Position numbers and translations under genes: made by a program. The notes beneath the pieces were generated by a model that made no database searches, was not told the origin of the DNA, and saw only the letters and a list, made by a program, of their open reading frames with translations. This document shows positions 1 to 8,963 of a stretch of 64,000 nt of DNA, in pieces (position 1 is the stretch's first letter; every line of letters begins with the position of its first letter). The stretch comes from Caldilineaceae bacterium (GTDB taxonomy: Bacteria > Chloroflexota > Anaerolineae > Caldilineales > Caldilineaceae): NCBI GenBank assembly GCA_022821585.1, contig JAJEDI010000060.1, positions 1-64,000 of the forward strand, in the 5' to 3' direction.

Positions 1-152
1 GCCACTGACAGAAATCATCGACATCACAGAACAGTTCAAGTATACTCATCTTGAGCGCCTTTCTTCGCTGGTGAATCGTTGTTGTCGAACCTCTATTCTA
101 CCAGCTTGGTTAGGCGCTCATTTACTCCGAATTCAGGTTAACTACTTCTGAT

Positions 153-2843
153 ATGGCAGCCAAGAAGCGTACGAAGAGGAAAGCAGCCCCGCAGAAACAG
201 TTTTTGGCCGGGTTGGCGGCGATCGCCCGCGTGGAGGTAGTCGGCCTCAGCCTGGTGTTGATTTCGATCTTTACGTTGTTGAGCCTGCTGACTGATTCGC
301 GCGGCAGTGTCACAGGATTGTGGATCGATCTCCTGCGCTTTGCCACCGGTGACGGCGTGGCCGGCGTGCCCTTGCTGACCGGCTTCCTTGGCCTGTGGCT
401 GGTTCTGCGCGCCATTGAAGGGCCGAATCGCCGCTCCTCGTCGTCCCGCGACGGAGGCCGGTCGGGCAGTGAACTGCCGATCCTGCCTTGGCGGGTTCCG
501 TCGGGCCTGCTTCTGATCTTTCTGGCATACATCGTCGCCATCACGCTGTTTCTGCCGCCCATGACGCGGGCGGCGCGCGTCCTCGACGGGGGGGCCGGCG
601 GCGCGCTTGGTCTCTTCTTCGCGAATGCGTTGGCGGATGGGCTGCCCGGCTGGGGCGGGTGGATGGTAATTCTTGTGGTGGCGCTGTCGGGACTAACGCT
701 GCTAACCGGCCGCCGGTTCTGGGATGGTCTCTGGGCTGGGGGCGGCGCGGTGGGCCAGGATGTTCGGGGAATTCTGCAAGAGCTGTGGCGGCAAGAACGC
801 CGCAAAGAGCTTTTCAGAACCAGGAAACTGGCCAGACGGGAGGGCAACGAGCCCGATGCTCCGGCTCCTCACTCCACATCGCTTTTCCCCATAGGGCAAG
901 TTGGCCGCGCTGCTGAAGATGCGCCTTCGATGCAGCCGGAAGAGCTTGCCGGTTCTGACGGTCAGGTGTCGGCGGTGGGCGCCGACCGACAGTTGAAAGA
1001 CAGAAACGGGAAAGTCGAACCGGCGTGGGAACTCCCGCAGCTGAGCGATATGTTGGACTTCTGGGACCGGTCGATCGACAGTGACGATCTGATCCGCTAC
1101 CGGGGGCGGCTGCTTGAGGAGACGCTGGCGCTGTTTGGCGTCCCCGCTGACTTTGAGGGGGTCAATGCCGGCCCGACCGTCACGCAATATCTGATCCGTC
1201 CAGGCTATACCGAGCGTACGGTGCGCGGGGAGACAAAGCGCACCAAGGTGAAAGTCAGCAAAATCGCCAGCCTGAGCAACGATCTGGCCCTGGCGCTTGC
1301 GGCGCGCACCGTGCGGATCGAGGCGCCGATTCCGGGGACGAGCTACGTCGGCATCGAGGTGCCGAATACGGAAAGCAACAATGTCGGCCTGAAGGAGTTG
1401 ATGGAGAGCGAGGAGTTCGAAACCATACAGGTCGGGGGCCGCCTGCCCATCGCTCTGGGCGAGGACGTGCGGGGTAAACCTGTGGTCACCGACCTGGCAC
1501 GGATGCCCCATCTGCTGATCGCCGGCGCCACGGGGACGGGCAAGTCGGTCTGCATCAATTCGATCATCGGCTGTCTGCTTCTGACGCACACGCCGGAAAC
1601 GCTGCGCCTGCTGATGATCGATCCGAAGATGGTTGAACTGACCGTCTACAACGGGACGCCGCATCTTCTCAGCCCGGTGGTGACCGACGTGGACCGGGCC
1701 GCGGGCGTGCTGTTCTGGTGCATCAAAGAGATGGAGCGGCGCTACCAGCTGCTCAACAAGGCGGGCGTACGCGATCTGGAACGCTTCAACGCGTATTTGC
1801 GCAAACTGGGCGAGGAGATCCTGCCGTACGTCGTCGTCATCATCGACGAGATGGCCGACCTGATGATGGCCGCGCCGGAGGAGGTGGAGAAACACGTGAT
1901 CCGGCTGGCGCAGATGGCGCGTGCGGTGGGCATTCATATGATCATCGCGACGCAGCGGCCCTCGGTCGATGTCATCACCGGCCTGATCAAGGCCAATTTC
2001 CCGGCCCGCATCGCCTTCGCGGTGACTAGCCAGATAGACAGCCGGGTGGTGCTGGACGTTCCGGGCGCGGAGAATCTGCTGGGACGGGGCGATATGCTGT
2101 TCATGGCGCCGGATGCGAGCAAGCTGGAGCGGCTGCAGGGCGCGTTTCTGGATGATGCGGAGACCAACCGCATCGTCCGCTACTGGCAGAATTTCCACAA
2201 TCTGGAAACCTACATCCAGGAGCAGCAGGGAAACGGACAGGGGCGATTGGAAGGCGAACAGATCCCGCTCTTCACGCCTGATCCCCTCTCCTCACCGCTC
2301 GAAGAGCGCGAACTGCCGGCAACGGAGGGTTCTGCGCACAGAAGTGAGGGGGAATCTCTCCAACTCCTCGAACATGATGATGAGCAGCACCTCCTGCATG
2401 ATCAGTCGCAGGACGGCGAGGGCCGGGACGGGCTTTTCGATGAGGCGGTGCAGGTCGTGTCGGAGGCCGGGCGCGGTTCGGTGACGATTTTGCAGCGGAA
2501 GCTGCGTGTCGGCTACAACCGCGCCAGCCGTCTGTTAGAGCAGCTCGAAGCAGCCGGCATTCTGGGACCTGACCGGGGCCGGAGCCTGGGGCGGGAGGTC
2601 TATCTCAAGACCGCGGGAAAGAGTGATCCGGAACGCGAAGAGGAAGTGCCCGCGCCGCTTCCTGCTTCTCCATCCCTCGATCATGACAATCGGTCTGTCG
2701 ACAGCGGGGCCAACGGCAGTGGAGCCATCGGCAATGGTTCCGTTGACAATGATATCGTTGACAGTGAGTCCGTTGAAAGTGGGCAGTCCGAGTTGCCGCC
2801 TCCTTCTGAGAAGGGCGACCCTCCCCCTCGGATCTGGATGTAG
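153..2843 (+). CDS. ftsK: DNA translocase FtsK/SpoIIIE family
   Basis: The protein (896 aa) is a septum-anchored motor that pumps double-stranded DNA during division and chromosome segregation. Several hydrophobic membrane segments occupy roughly residues 25-200. They are followed by a charged linker, the alpha/beta motor with Walker A GATGTGKS at 458-465, a Walker B-like VVVIIDEMADLMM segment, and a C-terminal winged-helix gamma domain at about 755-815 (GRGSVTILQRKLRVGYNRAS), which in the family reads KOPS sites. Beyond gamma lies an odd tail of about 70 residues rich in Asn, Ser, Gly and Asp, with imperfect SVDSG/GNGSVDN units, not typical of FtsK. No strong Shine-Dalgarno is visible before the ATG. 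It precedes a hydrolase gene 33 bp downstream. The assignment is firm; the tail's role is unknown. Confidence 0.96.
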   Translation: MAAKKRTKRKAAPQKQFLAGLAAIARVEVVGLSLVLISIFTLLSLLTDSRGSVTGLWIDLLRFATGDGVAGVPLLTGFLGLWLVLRAIEGPNRRSSSSRDGGRSGSELPILPWRVPSGLLLIFLAYIVAITLFLPPMTRAARVLDGGAGGALGLFFANALADGLPGWGGWMVILVVALSGLTLLTGRRFWDGLWAGGGAVGQDVRGILQELWRQERRKELFRTRKLARREGNEPDAPAPHSTSLFPIGQVGRAAEDAPSMQPEELAGSDGQVSAVGADRQLKDRNGKVEPAWELPQLSDMLDFWDRSIDSDDLIRYRGRLLEETLALFGVPADFEGVNAGPTVTQYLIRPGYTERTVRGETKRTKVKVSKIASLSNDLALALAARTVRIEAPIPGTSYVGIEVPNTESNNVGLKELMESEEFETIQVGGRLPIALGEDVRGKPVVTDLARMPHLLIAGATGTGKSVCINSIIGCLLLTHTPETLRLLMIDPKMVELTVYNGTPHLLSPVVTDVDRAAGVLFWCIKEMERRYQLLNKAGVRDLERFNAYLRKLGEEILPYVVVIIDEMADLMMAAPEEVEKHVIRLAQMARAVGIHMIIATQRPSVDVITGLIKANFPARIAFAVTSQIDSRVVLDVPGAENLLGRGDMLFMAPDASKLERLQGAFLDDAETNRIVRYWQNFHNLETYIQEQQGNGQGRLEGEQIPLFTPDPLSSPLEERELPATEGSAHRSEGESLQLLEHDDEQHLLHDQSQDGEGRDGLFDEAVQVVSEAGRGSVTILQRKLRVGYNRASRLLEQLEAAGILGPDRGRSLGREVYLKTAGKSDPEREEEVPAPLPASPSLDHDNRSVDSGANGSGAIGNGSVDNDIVDSESVESGQSELPPPSEKGDPPPRIWM

Positions 2844-2876
2844 CGCTGCGATCAATCCACAACAGGAGAACAAATC

Positions 2877-3773
2877 ATGATCCAGAGCGTGTCCCCCGCG
2901 CGCCCCGCGTGGCTGTCTGACGCGATTTACCCCTTCGAAAGCAGTTTCTTCACAACTACATCCGGCCACGAGATGCACTACATCGACGAGGGCGCGGGGG
3001 AGCCGATCGTTTTCCTGCACGGCAATCCCACCTGGTCTTTCGAATTTCGGCATCTGGTCAGGGATCTGCGGTCGCAGTACCGATGTATCGCGCCCGACCA
3101 TATCGGTTTCGGGCTGTCGGCGCGCAGTCAGCGTTCCGCCGACTACCGGCCTGAAGCCCATGCGGATGCAGCCGCGGCTTTCCTGGACCATCTCGACGTG
3201 CGGGACGCGACCCTGTACCTGGTGGATTGGGGTGGGCCGATTGGGTTGGATTTCGCGCGAAATCATCCGGAGCGGGTGAAGCGGCTGGTGATCACGAATA
3301 CCTGGTGCTGGCCGGTCGGGCGCGATCCGCACTATGTGATGTTCAGTTTTTTCATGTCGAGCTGGCTGGGGCAGTACCTGATCAAGCGCCGCAATTTTTT
3401 CGTGAACAGGGTGCTGCCGATGGCGGTCGCCTCCAAGGAGATTCTGACAGCGGAAGTGATGGCGCACTATCGCAATGCGCAACCGACGCCGGAGGCGCGG
3501 GCCGCGTGCGCGGCGTTTCCGAGATACATCGTGGGCGCGAGTGACTGGCTGGAATCGATCTGGGATGACCGGGCCGCGTTCAGATCGAAGCCGGCGCTGA
3601 TATTCTGGGGGTTTAAGGACATCGCCTTTAGGGAGAAGGAACTGAACCGGTGGAAGGCGGAGCTGGCGGATTTTGAGTTGCACGAGTTCAGGGATTGCGG
3701 GCACTTTTTGGCGGAGGAGGCTCCTGAACGGATGCTACCGGTGCTGCACGCGTTTATGGAGCGGACGCGGTAG
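2877..3773 (+). CDS. Haloalkane dehalogenase-like alpha/beta hydrolase
   Basis: This 298-aa soluble alpha/beta hydrolase carries the residues expected of haloalkane dehalogenases, which cleave carbon-halogen bonds by an Asp nucleophile. HGNPTWS holds Asn50 (halide-stabilising position). VDWGGPIG holds nucleophile Asp117, followed by Trp118. FWGFKDIAF holds Asp248 as the probable catalytic acid, and CGHFLAEEAPE holds His276. The Asn-Asp-Trp-Asp-His arrangement with the acid after the penultimate strand resembles HLD subfamilies I/III. A good ribosome site (acaggagaac) precedes the ATG. It could instead be an epoxide hydrolase-like enzyme, but those lack the Trp after the nucleophile as a halide ligand, so dehalogenase-like is preferred. 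The substrate is unknown; the link with upstream ftsK is probably only positional. Confidence 0.8.
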   Translation: MIQSVSPARPAWLSDAIYPFESSFFTTTSGHEMHYIDEGAGEPIVFLHGNPTWSFEFRHLVRDLRSQYRCIAPDHIGFGLSARSQRSADYRPEAHADAAAAFLDHLDVRDATLYLVDWGGPIGLDFARNHPERVKRLVITNTWCWPVGRDPHYVMFSFFMSSWLGQYLIKRRNFFVNRVLPMAVASKEILTAEVMAHYRNAQPTPEARAACAAFPRYIVGASDWLESIWDDRAAFRSKPALIFWGFKDIAFREKELNRWKAELADFELHEFRDCGHFLAEEAPERMLPVLHAFMERTR

Positions 3774-3905
3774 CCCGGGGGCAAGGATCGTCAAATTGCC
3801 CACTTGCTGGAAATGATGTATCAATCTGGGTCAGGAAAGATTGTATCCTCGAAATCTCCAGCGAGTCTATTACAGCTAAAGAACTGACTGCCCAAATGGA
3901 ATACG

Positions 3906-4604
3906 ATGGATCGCAAACGGATCGCCGCAATTTTTGTCGGGCTGGCCCTTGCGGCCGGTGTCGGGCTGGCTATCCTTACCTTCACCAGCCGCGTTCCGGA
4001 CGCCGACAGCCTGCCGGATGAGGTTGCGGCGCGGCTTGACGAGCTGAAGACTGTGCAGGGGCGGCTGCAGTTGGGGAAAGGTGACCAGATGGTCGAGTAC
4101 GAGCTGTGGGTGCAGCGGCCGCGGCATCTGCGGGCGGAGGCGGAATTGGAGGGGCTGGACCGCAGGGCGGTCTTTATCATGACGTTCAACGAAGAAGAGG
4201 CGTGGACGTATGACCCGGTGCTGGATCTCGCCACCGTCACCGACCGGAAGGAAGGCGCGGCGGCGACATCGCGCTTCGGTACGTCATTACTGGAAACGAT
4301 GCCGGATGATGTGCTGGCGGCGCTGCGCGCGGGTGCGCTGCAGATTGTCGGCGAGGAGGCGGCGGCCGGCCGGAATGCGCTGCGGGTGCAGATTCAGTTG
4401 CCGTCAGGGCAGAGTCCACTGGAAGAAGCAGGGGAGCAGGTGACCGTCTGGTTGGACAGGAGTACCTACTACCCGCTGGCGATCGAAGGCAGTACCGGCT
4501 TCCGCATGCGGTTCGACTTCATCAAGTTCGATGAAGAAATCGATCCGCGAACGTTTGTCTTCTTCCCTCCACCGGGCGCGACCGTGCGCCGGATCGGTGA
4601 GTAA
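3906..4604 (+). CDS. LolA/RseB-fold exported protein
   Basis: A 232-aa protein with one N-terminal hydrophobic segment (about residues 5-27, IAAIFVGLALAAGVGLAIL) acting as signal anchor. The rest looks like the half-barrel fold of LolA/RseB-type lipoprotein-sorting proteins: alternating beta strands such as QGRLQLGKGDQMVEYELWV, RPRHLRAEAEL, EEAWTYDPVLDLATV and VTVWLDRSTYYPLAIEG, ending in FDEEIDPRTFVFFPPPGA, a common C-terminal pattern of this family. Such proteins bind lipids or lipoproteins on the outer face of the membrane. Its stop overlaps the proposed GTG start of the next MFS gene, suggesting translational coupling. The fold is moderately sure; the biochemical role is not known. Confidence 0.65.
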   Translation: MDRKRIAAIFVGLALAAGVGLAILTFTSRVPDADSLPDEVAARLDELKTVQGRLQLGKGDQMVEYELWVQRPRHLRAEAELEGLDRRAVFIMTFNEEEAWTYDPVLDLATVTDRKEGAAATSRFGTSLLETMPDDVLAALRAGALQIVGEEAAAGRNALRVQIQLPSGQSPLEEAGEQVTVWLDRSTYYPLAIEGSTGFRMRFDFIKFDEEIDPRTFVFFPPPGATVRRIGE

Positions 4605-5895
4605 CGGGCCGCCGCGCGCGGACGCGCGCGCAGGGATGCCGCGGGGCTTTGCCCGCTTTCGCAATATCCTGGCGGCCTGTATCGCCACCCGCCTGGCAAT
4701 CGATACAACGACACAGCTCTTCTTCCCTTTCCTGCGGACGGTTGCGCTGGGGCTGGGTATGGATATCGTTGTCCTGGGCCGTCTGGTCAGCCTGCGCAGC
4801 CTGGCGGGATTGAGTGCGCCGCTGTTCGGCACGGCGGCGGACAACTACGGCTATCGCCGCATCATGCGGCTGTCGCTGCTTTTGACGGCGGCGGGCATGT
4901 TTTTGTTGGGCAGCGGGGCGGGCATCTGGTCGGTCGTTGTTGGCATGATCGTGTCGGGGGCGGGGCTGACGGGCTTCCTGCCGACCTGCCAGGCGTATAT
5001 CAGTGCACGACTGCCGTTTGCGCAGCGAGCGCGGGGCATTGGGGTGTTGGAGTACTCCTGGGCACTGGCAGGTATTGTCGGTCTGCCGCTGATGGGCTTT
5101 CTCTTTGGCCGCTTCAGCTGGAAACTTCCGTTCTTCGTGCTGGGCGGGGCGATGCTGGCAGGCTGGGTTCTAATTGGACTTTTGCCGGAAGCGACGGCCG
5201 GCGTTCGGGTAATGGACCCCGAAAGGGCGCGGCGTCGGGAGGCGGCCCGGAAAAGGCTCAGGAGCCGTTCTGTCACTCCTCTTCTCGTTTCCCTGCCCCC
5301 GCTTCGCGCGCAGACTATCACCGGCCTTTTTGATCTCGGCCCCAACTGGCGGGCCGCGCTGGCCGTCATCAGCGCCAATGCGCTCTTCTATTTCAGTCAG
5401 GTCCACATCCTGATAGCGCATGGCGCGTGGCTGGAAACCGAGTACGGCCTGGTCCCGGAAACGTTGGGGCTGGTGGCATTTGCGCAGGGGGCCGCGGACC
5501 TGTGCGGCAGCGTGCTCGTCTCGCTTATTACCGACCGGATCGGCAAGAAGCGGGCCGTGCAGTTCGGCATGCTGGGATCGCTGCTAGTCTACGTCTCCAT
5601 GCCGATTATCAATGTGGGGTTGGCGCCGGTGGTTGCCGCGATGGTGCTGCTGCGCTTCGTGTTCGAGTACGGGATTGTCAGCGCGATCGCCCTGATCAGC
5701 GAGCAGGCGCCGGACCGGCGGGGCAAGGTCATCTCCCTTTCGGTGGCGCTCAATCTGCTGGGTTCAACGTTCAGCGGATTTACAGGACCGTGGATGTATA
5801 CTCGCTTCGGCGTGTGGGGTCTGGGGCCGGTAGCGGCGGTGGGGACGCTTACGGCGTTCTTGCTGTTGACAGTTTGGGGACGCGAGTCGGGCTGA
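4597..5895 (+). CDS. MFS transporter (copy 1 of a flanking pair)
   Basis: A 432-aa major facilitator superfamily permease with about 12 hydrophobic helices and a central cytosolic loop near residues 200-240 rich in Arg. Typical inter-helix loops are visible: GTAADNYGYRRIMR after helix 2 and ITDRIGKKRAVQFG in the second half. I chose the GTG at 4597, which overlaps the upstream stop by 8 nt; an ATG further upstream (4531) would lie deep inside the previous gene, and an ATG at 4636 is an alternative. It is a close paralog of the MFS gene at 7377: both share RRGKVxSLxVAxNL and GPWMYTRFGVWGLGP near the C-terminus. The GH32-like gene lies between them, so a sugar or sugar-derivative substrate is likely but unproven. 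Confidence 0.85.
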   Translation: MSNGPPRADARAGMPRGFARFRNILAACIATRLAIDTTTQLFFPFLRTVALGLGMDIVVLGRLVSLRSLAGLSAPLFGTAADNYGYRRIMRLSLLLTAAGMFLLGSGAGIWSVVVGMIVSGAGLTGFLPTCQAYISARLPFAQRARGIGVLEYSWALAGIVGLPLMGFLFGRFSWKLPFFVLGGAMLAGWVLIGLLPEATAGVRVMDPERARRREAARKRLRSRSVTPLLVSLPPLRAQTITGLFDLGPNWRAALAVISANALFYFSQVHILIAHGAWLETEYGLVPETLGLVAFAQGAADLCGSVLVSLITDRIGKKRAVQFGMLGSLLVYVSMPIINVGLAPVVAAMVLLRFVFEYGIVSAIALISEQAPDRRGKVISLSVALNLLGSTFSGFTGPWMYTRFGVWGLGPVAAVGTLTAFLLLTVWGRESG

Positions 5896-5929
5896 CGGCT
5901 CTCACTGGGATTTGGCACGGGGGCATATC

Positions 5930-7357
5930 ATGACAGTTCTCTATCGACCTGACGACGGTGTAGCAGGAGACTTCATCCCCTTCTATTGGGAGGGCGACTA
6001 CCACCTTTTCTACATCAAGGAATACGGGGCTGAGACCGGACATGGCCCGGGCCGGCCCTGGTATCACCTCGTGACGCGCGACTTTGTCCACTTCGAAGAA
6101 TGGGGCGAGGCGATAACTCATGGGGCCCCCGATGAGCAGGACGTCGATGTCGGGACCGGTTCCGTGATCGCGGGCGACGGCATCTTCTACATCTACTTTA
6201 CGGGCATCAATCCAGCTTTCGCCGGTACTGGCAAGGCGGCTCAGGTGGTTATGCGCGCCACCAGCACTGACCTGCGTACGTGGCACAAAGATCCGGACTT
6301 CAAGTTCTTCGCGCCCACAGAGCTTGGGTATGAGCTGGACGACTGGCGTGACCCCTTTGTGTTCTGGAACGAGGCGGCGGGGGAATACTGGATGCTGATG
6401 ACGGCGCGCACAGATAGCGGCCCGGTGCGCAACCGCGGCTGTATCGGCCTGGCCGTCAGCTCCGACCTGGTGACATGGGAGGGACGGCCGCCGCTGTGGG
6501 CGCCGGGTGAGGTCTGGGCGCACCCCTGCCCGGACCTGTTCCGTCATGGGGAACTGTGGTACCTGGTCTACTCGGTCTCGAGGGAGTGGATCGCCACCCA
6601 TTACCGGATGGCGCACAGTTTGGCGGGGCCGTGGACCTCTGCGGACGACGACATGTTCGACGGTCTTGCCTACGGCGCGGCCAAGACGGCGGGAGACGGG
6701 TCGCAGCGCTATTCGTTTGGCTGGCTGCCGGTGCGCGCGGACGAGTCGGACGACGGCGAATGGCTGTGGGGCGGCAACCTGGTCGTGCACGAGGTTGTGC
6801 CGCAGCCGGACGGTTCTCTGGCGGTCCGCATACCCGAGACGATTGCCGGGGCTTTTGGCAAGCCGGTGCCGCTTGTGCCGCAACCGGTGCTCGGCAGCTG
6901 GGAGGTCGAGGGAGAGAGCGCCAGAACATCTGCGGTGAGCCGGTACGCGCTGATGACGCTGGGCGAGATGCCGGAGGCGTGTCTGATCGAGACGACCTTG
7001 ACGTTCGCGCCAGGGTTGACCAACTGCGGCCTGCTGCTGCGGGCCAGCGATGATCTGGAGTCCTACTACCAGGTACGGCTGGAGCCAGCCAAGAACCGGG
7101 TCGTGCTGGACCGCTGGTCGCCGCAGTTCAGCGTCACCACGCCGAACCCGCCCTTAATGCTCGAACGCAGGGTCGTTCTGGAGCCGGACAGACCGCTGAA
7201 GGTTCAGGTGCTTGTGGACGGCACGGCGCTGGTCATCTATGTCGATGACCGGGTCGCCCTATCCAGCCGCATCTATGACCGGCGCGAGGGTGCACTGGGC
7301 CTCTTCGCGACCGAGGGTGAGGTCCGGTTCGACGGGATCAGAATGGCGACCCGATGA
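5930..7357 (+). CDS. Divergent GH32-like glycoside hydrolase
   Basis: The protein (475 aa) has a five-bladed beta-propeller of clan GH-J type (about residues 1-300) and a C-terminal beta-sandwich (about 310-475). Family marks include the GDYHLFY strand, YHLVTRDFVHFEEWGEA (like the GH32 xxxSxDLVHWE strand), WRDPFVF with Asp141 in the RDP motif, and PCPDLF. In classical GH32 enzymes the last motif is ECPDLF with the general acid Glu; here Pro occupies the Glu position. The N-terminal NDPNG nucleophile motif is replaced by a GDFIPF-like segment. So fructan hydrolase activity cannot be assumed. The start at ATG 5930 is favoured by a ggcacggggg ribosome site; a TTG 18 nt upstream is less likely. 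It lies between two paralogous MFS genes. Confidence 0.75.
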   Translation: MTVLYRPDDGVAGDFIPFYWEGDYHLFYIKEYGAETGHGPGRPWYHLVTRDFVHFEEWGEAITHGAPDEQDVDVGTGSVIAGDGIFYIYFTGINPAFAGTGKAAQVVMRATSTDLRTWHKDPDFKFFAPTELGYELDDWRDPFVFWNEAAGEYWMLMTARTDSGPVRNRGCIGLAVSSDLVTWEGRPPLWAPGEVWAHPCPDLFRHGELWYLVYSVSREWIATHYRMAHSLAGPWTSADDDMFDGLAYGAAKTAGDGSQRYSFGWLPVRADESDDGEWLWGGNLVVHEVVPQPDGSLAVRIPETIAGAFGKPVPLVPQPVLGSWEVEGESARTSAVSRYALMTLGEMPEACLIETTLTFAPGLTNCGLLLRASDDLESYYQVRLEPAKNRVVLDRWSPQFSVTTPNPPLMLERRVVLEPDRPLKVQVLVDGTALVIYVDDRVALSSRIYDRREGALGLFATEGEVRFDGIRMATR

Positions 7358-7376
7358 TTTGCCGGGGCGAGTGACT

Positions 7377-8777
7377 GTGTGGCAACGGTTTTCTTCCCGT
7401 TTCCGGGCGCGAACATGGGCTTCATCCAGGGCTGACCGGCAACCGCGTGCGGAGGCGCCGCGTGGCTTCTCCCGCTTCCGCCATATCCTGGCCGCCTGTG
7501 TGGCTACCCGGATCGTCGTCGACACAACGGTCCAACTTTTCTACTCCTTTCTACCGATCATTGCGCTGGGGATGGCCCTGGATATTGTCGTTCTGGGCAG
7601 GATGATGAGCCTGCGCAGCGCGGTGGGGCTGACCGCGCCGCTGTTCGGCAGCGCGGCGGACCGGTACGGCTACCTGCGCGTGATGCGTCTGGCCCTGGTC
7701 TTGGCCGCGGCCGGCACCTTTTTGCTGGGCAGCGGCGCGGGGTTCTGGTCGGTGGCGGCCGGGATGGTCCTGTCAGGTGTGGGGTTGACCGGTTTCTTGC
7801 CGACCGTTCAGGCTTACATCAGCGCGCAGCTGCCCTTTGCGCAGCGGGCGCGCGGCTTTGGTATTCTGGAGTATTCCTGGGCCCTGGCGGGGATATTCGG
7901 CCTTTCGCTGATGGGGTTGCTTTTCGACCGTTTCAGCTGGCAACTCCCTTTTATCGTTTTGGGCGTTGCCATACTGGCCGGCTGGGCCCTGCTTGGCTTT
8001 CTGCCGAAAGTACCGAGGGGCGCAGACCCTTCACTGGCGGGCGCCGGCGCAGAGAATGGGCCGGAGCAGGTCGGCGTTGCAGGTGAAGAAGGCGGTACGG
8101 AGGTGGGCCTTGAGAAGGGGGTCACGCCTTCTCTTGCTCTCCACATCTCACGACTCGTTTCCGGCGCGGCGCGGCATATCGCCGGTCTATTCGATCTCGG
8201 CCCAAACCGGCTCTCGGCCTACATGATAATCGGCGCGAACAGTCTCTTTCTTTTCAGCCAGGGCCACGTCCTCATTGCTCACGGCGTCTGGCTGCAGACC
8301 GAATACGGTCTGACGGCAACTACCTTGGGCCTGGTGGCCCTGTTGCAGGGCGCAGCGGACCTGGCGGGGGCTGTTCTCGTTTCATTGATCGCGGACGGGG
8401 TGGGCAAGAAGCGATCATTTCAGGCAGGCATTCTCGGTTCAGCGCTGGTTTACCTCTCTCTCCCAGCCGTCAATATCGGGCTGTTGCCGGTCGTCGCGGC
8501 GTTGCTTCTGATGCGTTTTACATTTGAGTACGGTCTCGTCAGCGCCGTCGCTCTGGTCAGCGAACAGGCTCCGGACCGGCGGGGCAAGGTATTGTCGCTG
8601 GCGGTGGCGATCAACCTGGTGGGGATGACCCTCACCGGATTTACCGGACCGTGGATGTACACACGCTTCGGGGTGTGGGGGCTGGGACCAGTGTCGGCCA
8701 TCTGTACGCTGGCGGCATTTATGATACTGACAGTTTGGGGACGCGAGTCGGCGGAAACTGTAGGGGTTAGAAGTTAG
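7377..8777 (+). CDS. MFS transporter (copy 2 of a flanking pair)
   Basis: A 12-helix MFS permease of about 466 aa, paralogous to the gene at 4597. Both share FxRFRxILAACxATRxxxDTT near the start, GLTGFLPTxQAYISAxLPFAQRARG in the middle and the C-terminal GPWMYTRFGVWGLGP. Its central loop is longer and Gly/Glu-rich (about residues 210-250). GTG starts are possible at 7371 and 7377; the latter has ggggcgag about 7 nt upstream, so I use it. It starts 20 bp after the GH32-like gene and probably shares its transcript. Sharing of strongly similar ends implies an old local duplication of the permease around the hydrolase gene. Confidence 0.85.
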   Translation: MWQRFSSRFRARTWASSRADRQPRAEAPRGFSRFRHILAACVATRIVVDTTVQLFYSFLPIIALGMALDIVVLGRMMSLRSAVGLTAPLFGSAADRYGYLRVMRLALVLAAAGTFLLGSGAGFWSVAAGMVLSGVGLTGFLPTVQAYISAQLPFAQRARGFGILEYSWALAGIFGLSLMGLLFDRFSWQLPFIVLGVAILAGWALLGFLPKVPRGADPSLAGAGAENGPEQVGVAGEEGGTEVGLEKGVTPSLALHISRLVSGAARHIAGLFDLGPNRLSAYMIIGANSLFLFSQGHVLIAHGVWLQTEYGLTATTLGLVALLQGAADLAGAVLVSLIADGVGKKRSFQAGILGSALVYLSLPAVNIGLLPVVAALLLMRFTFEYGLVSAVALVSEQAPDRRGKVLSLAVAINLVGMTLTGFTGPWMYTRFGVWGLGPVSAICTLAAFMILTVWGRESAETVGVRS

Positions 8778-8963
8778 GGGTTTGGGATGAGGGGTCAGTG
8801 GCTAGCGTAGGCGCAGGAGTCGGCTGGGAGGAGTGATTTGCGCCGCTTACATAAGCCGTGTCATGATGATTTTGCATGCTCCGTCGAGCAGTTCACGTAG
8901 ATGGGACCCCGCCGCACAGGCGGCTATGGTTGTCCCGTACACACGGTATTGAGGAATCCTCAC

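Noticed and set aside
702..2198. 498-aa reverse frame inside ftsK
   Set aside because: Translation is His/Arg/Gln-rich with no family pattern; it is the antisense of a GC-rich gene.
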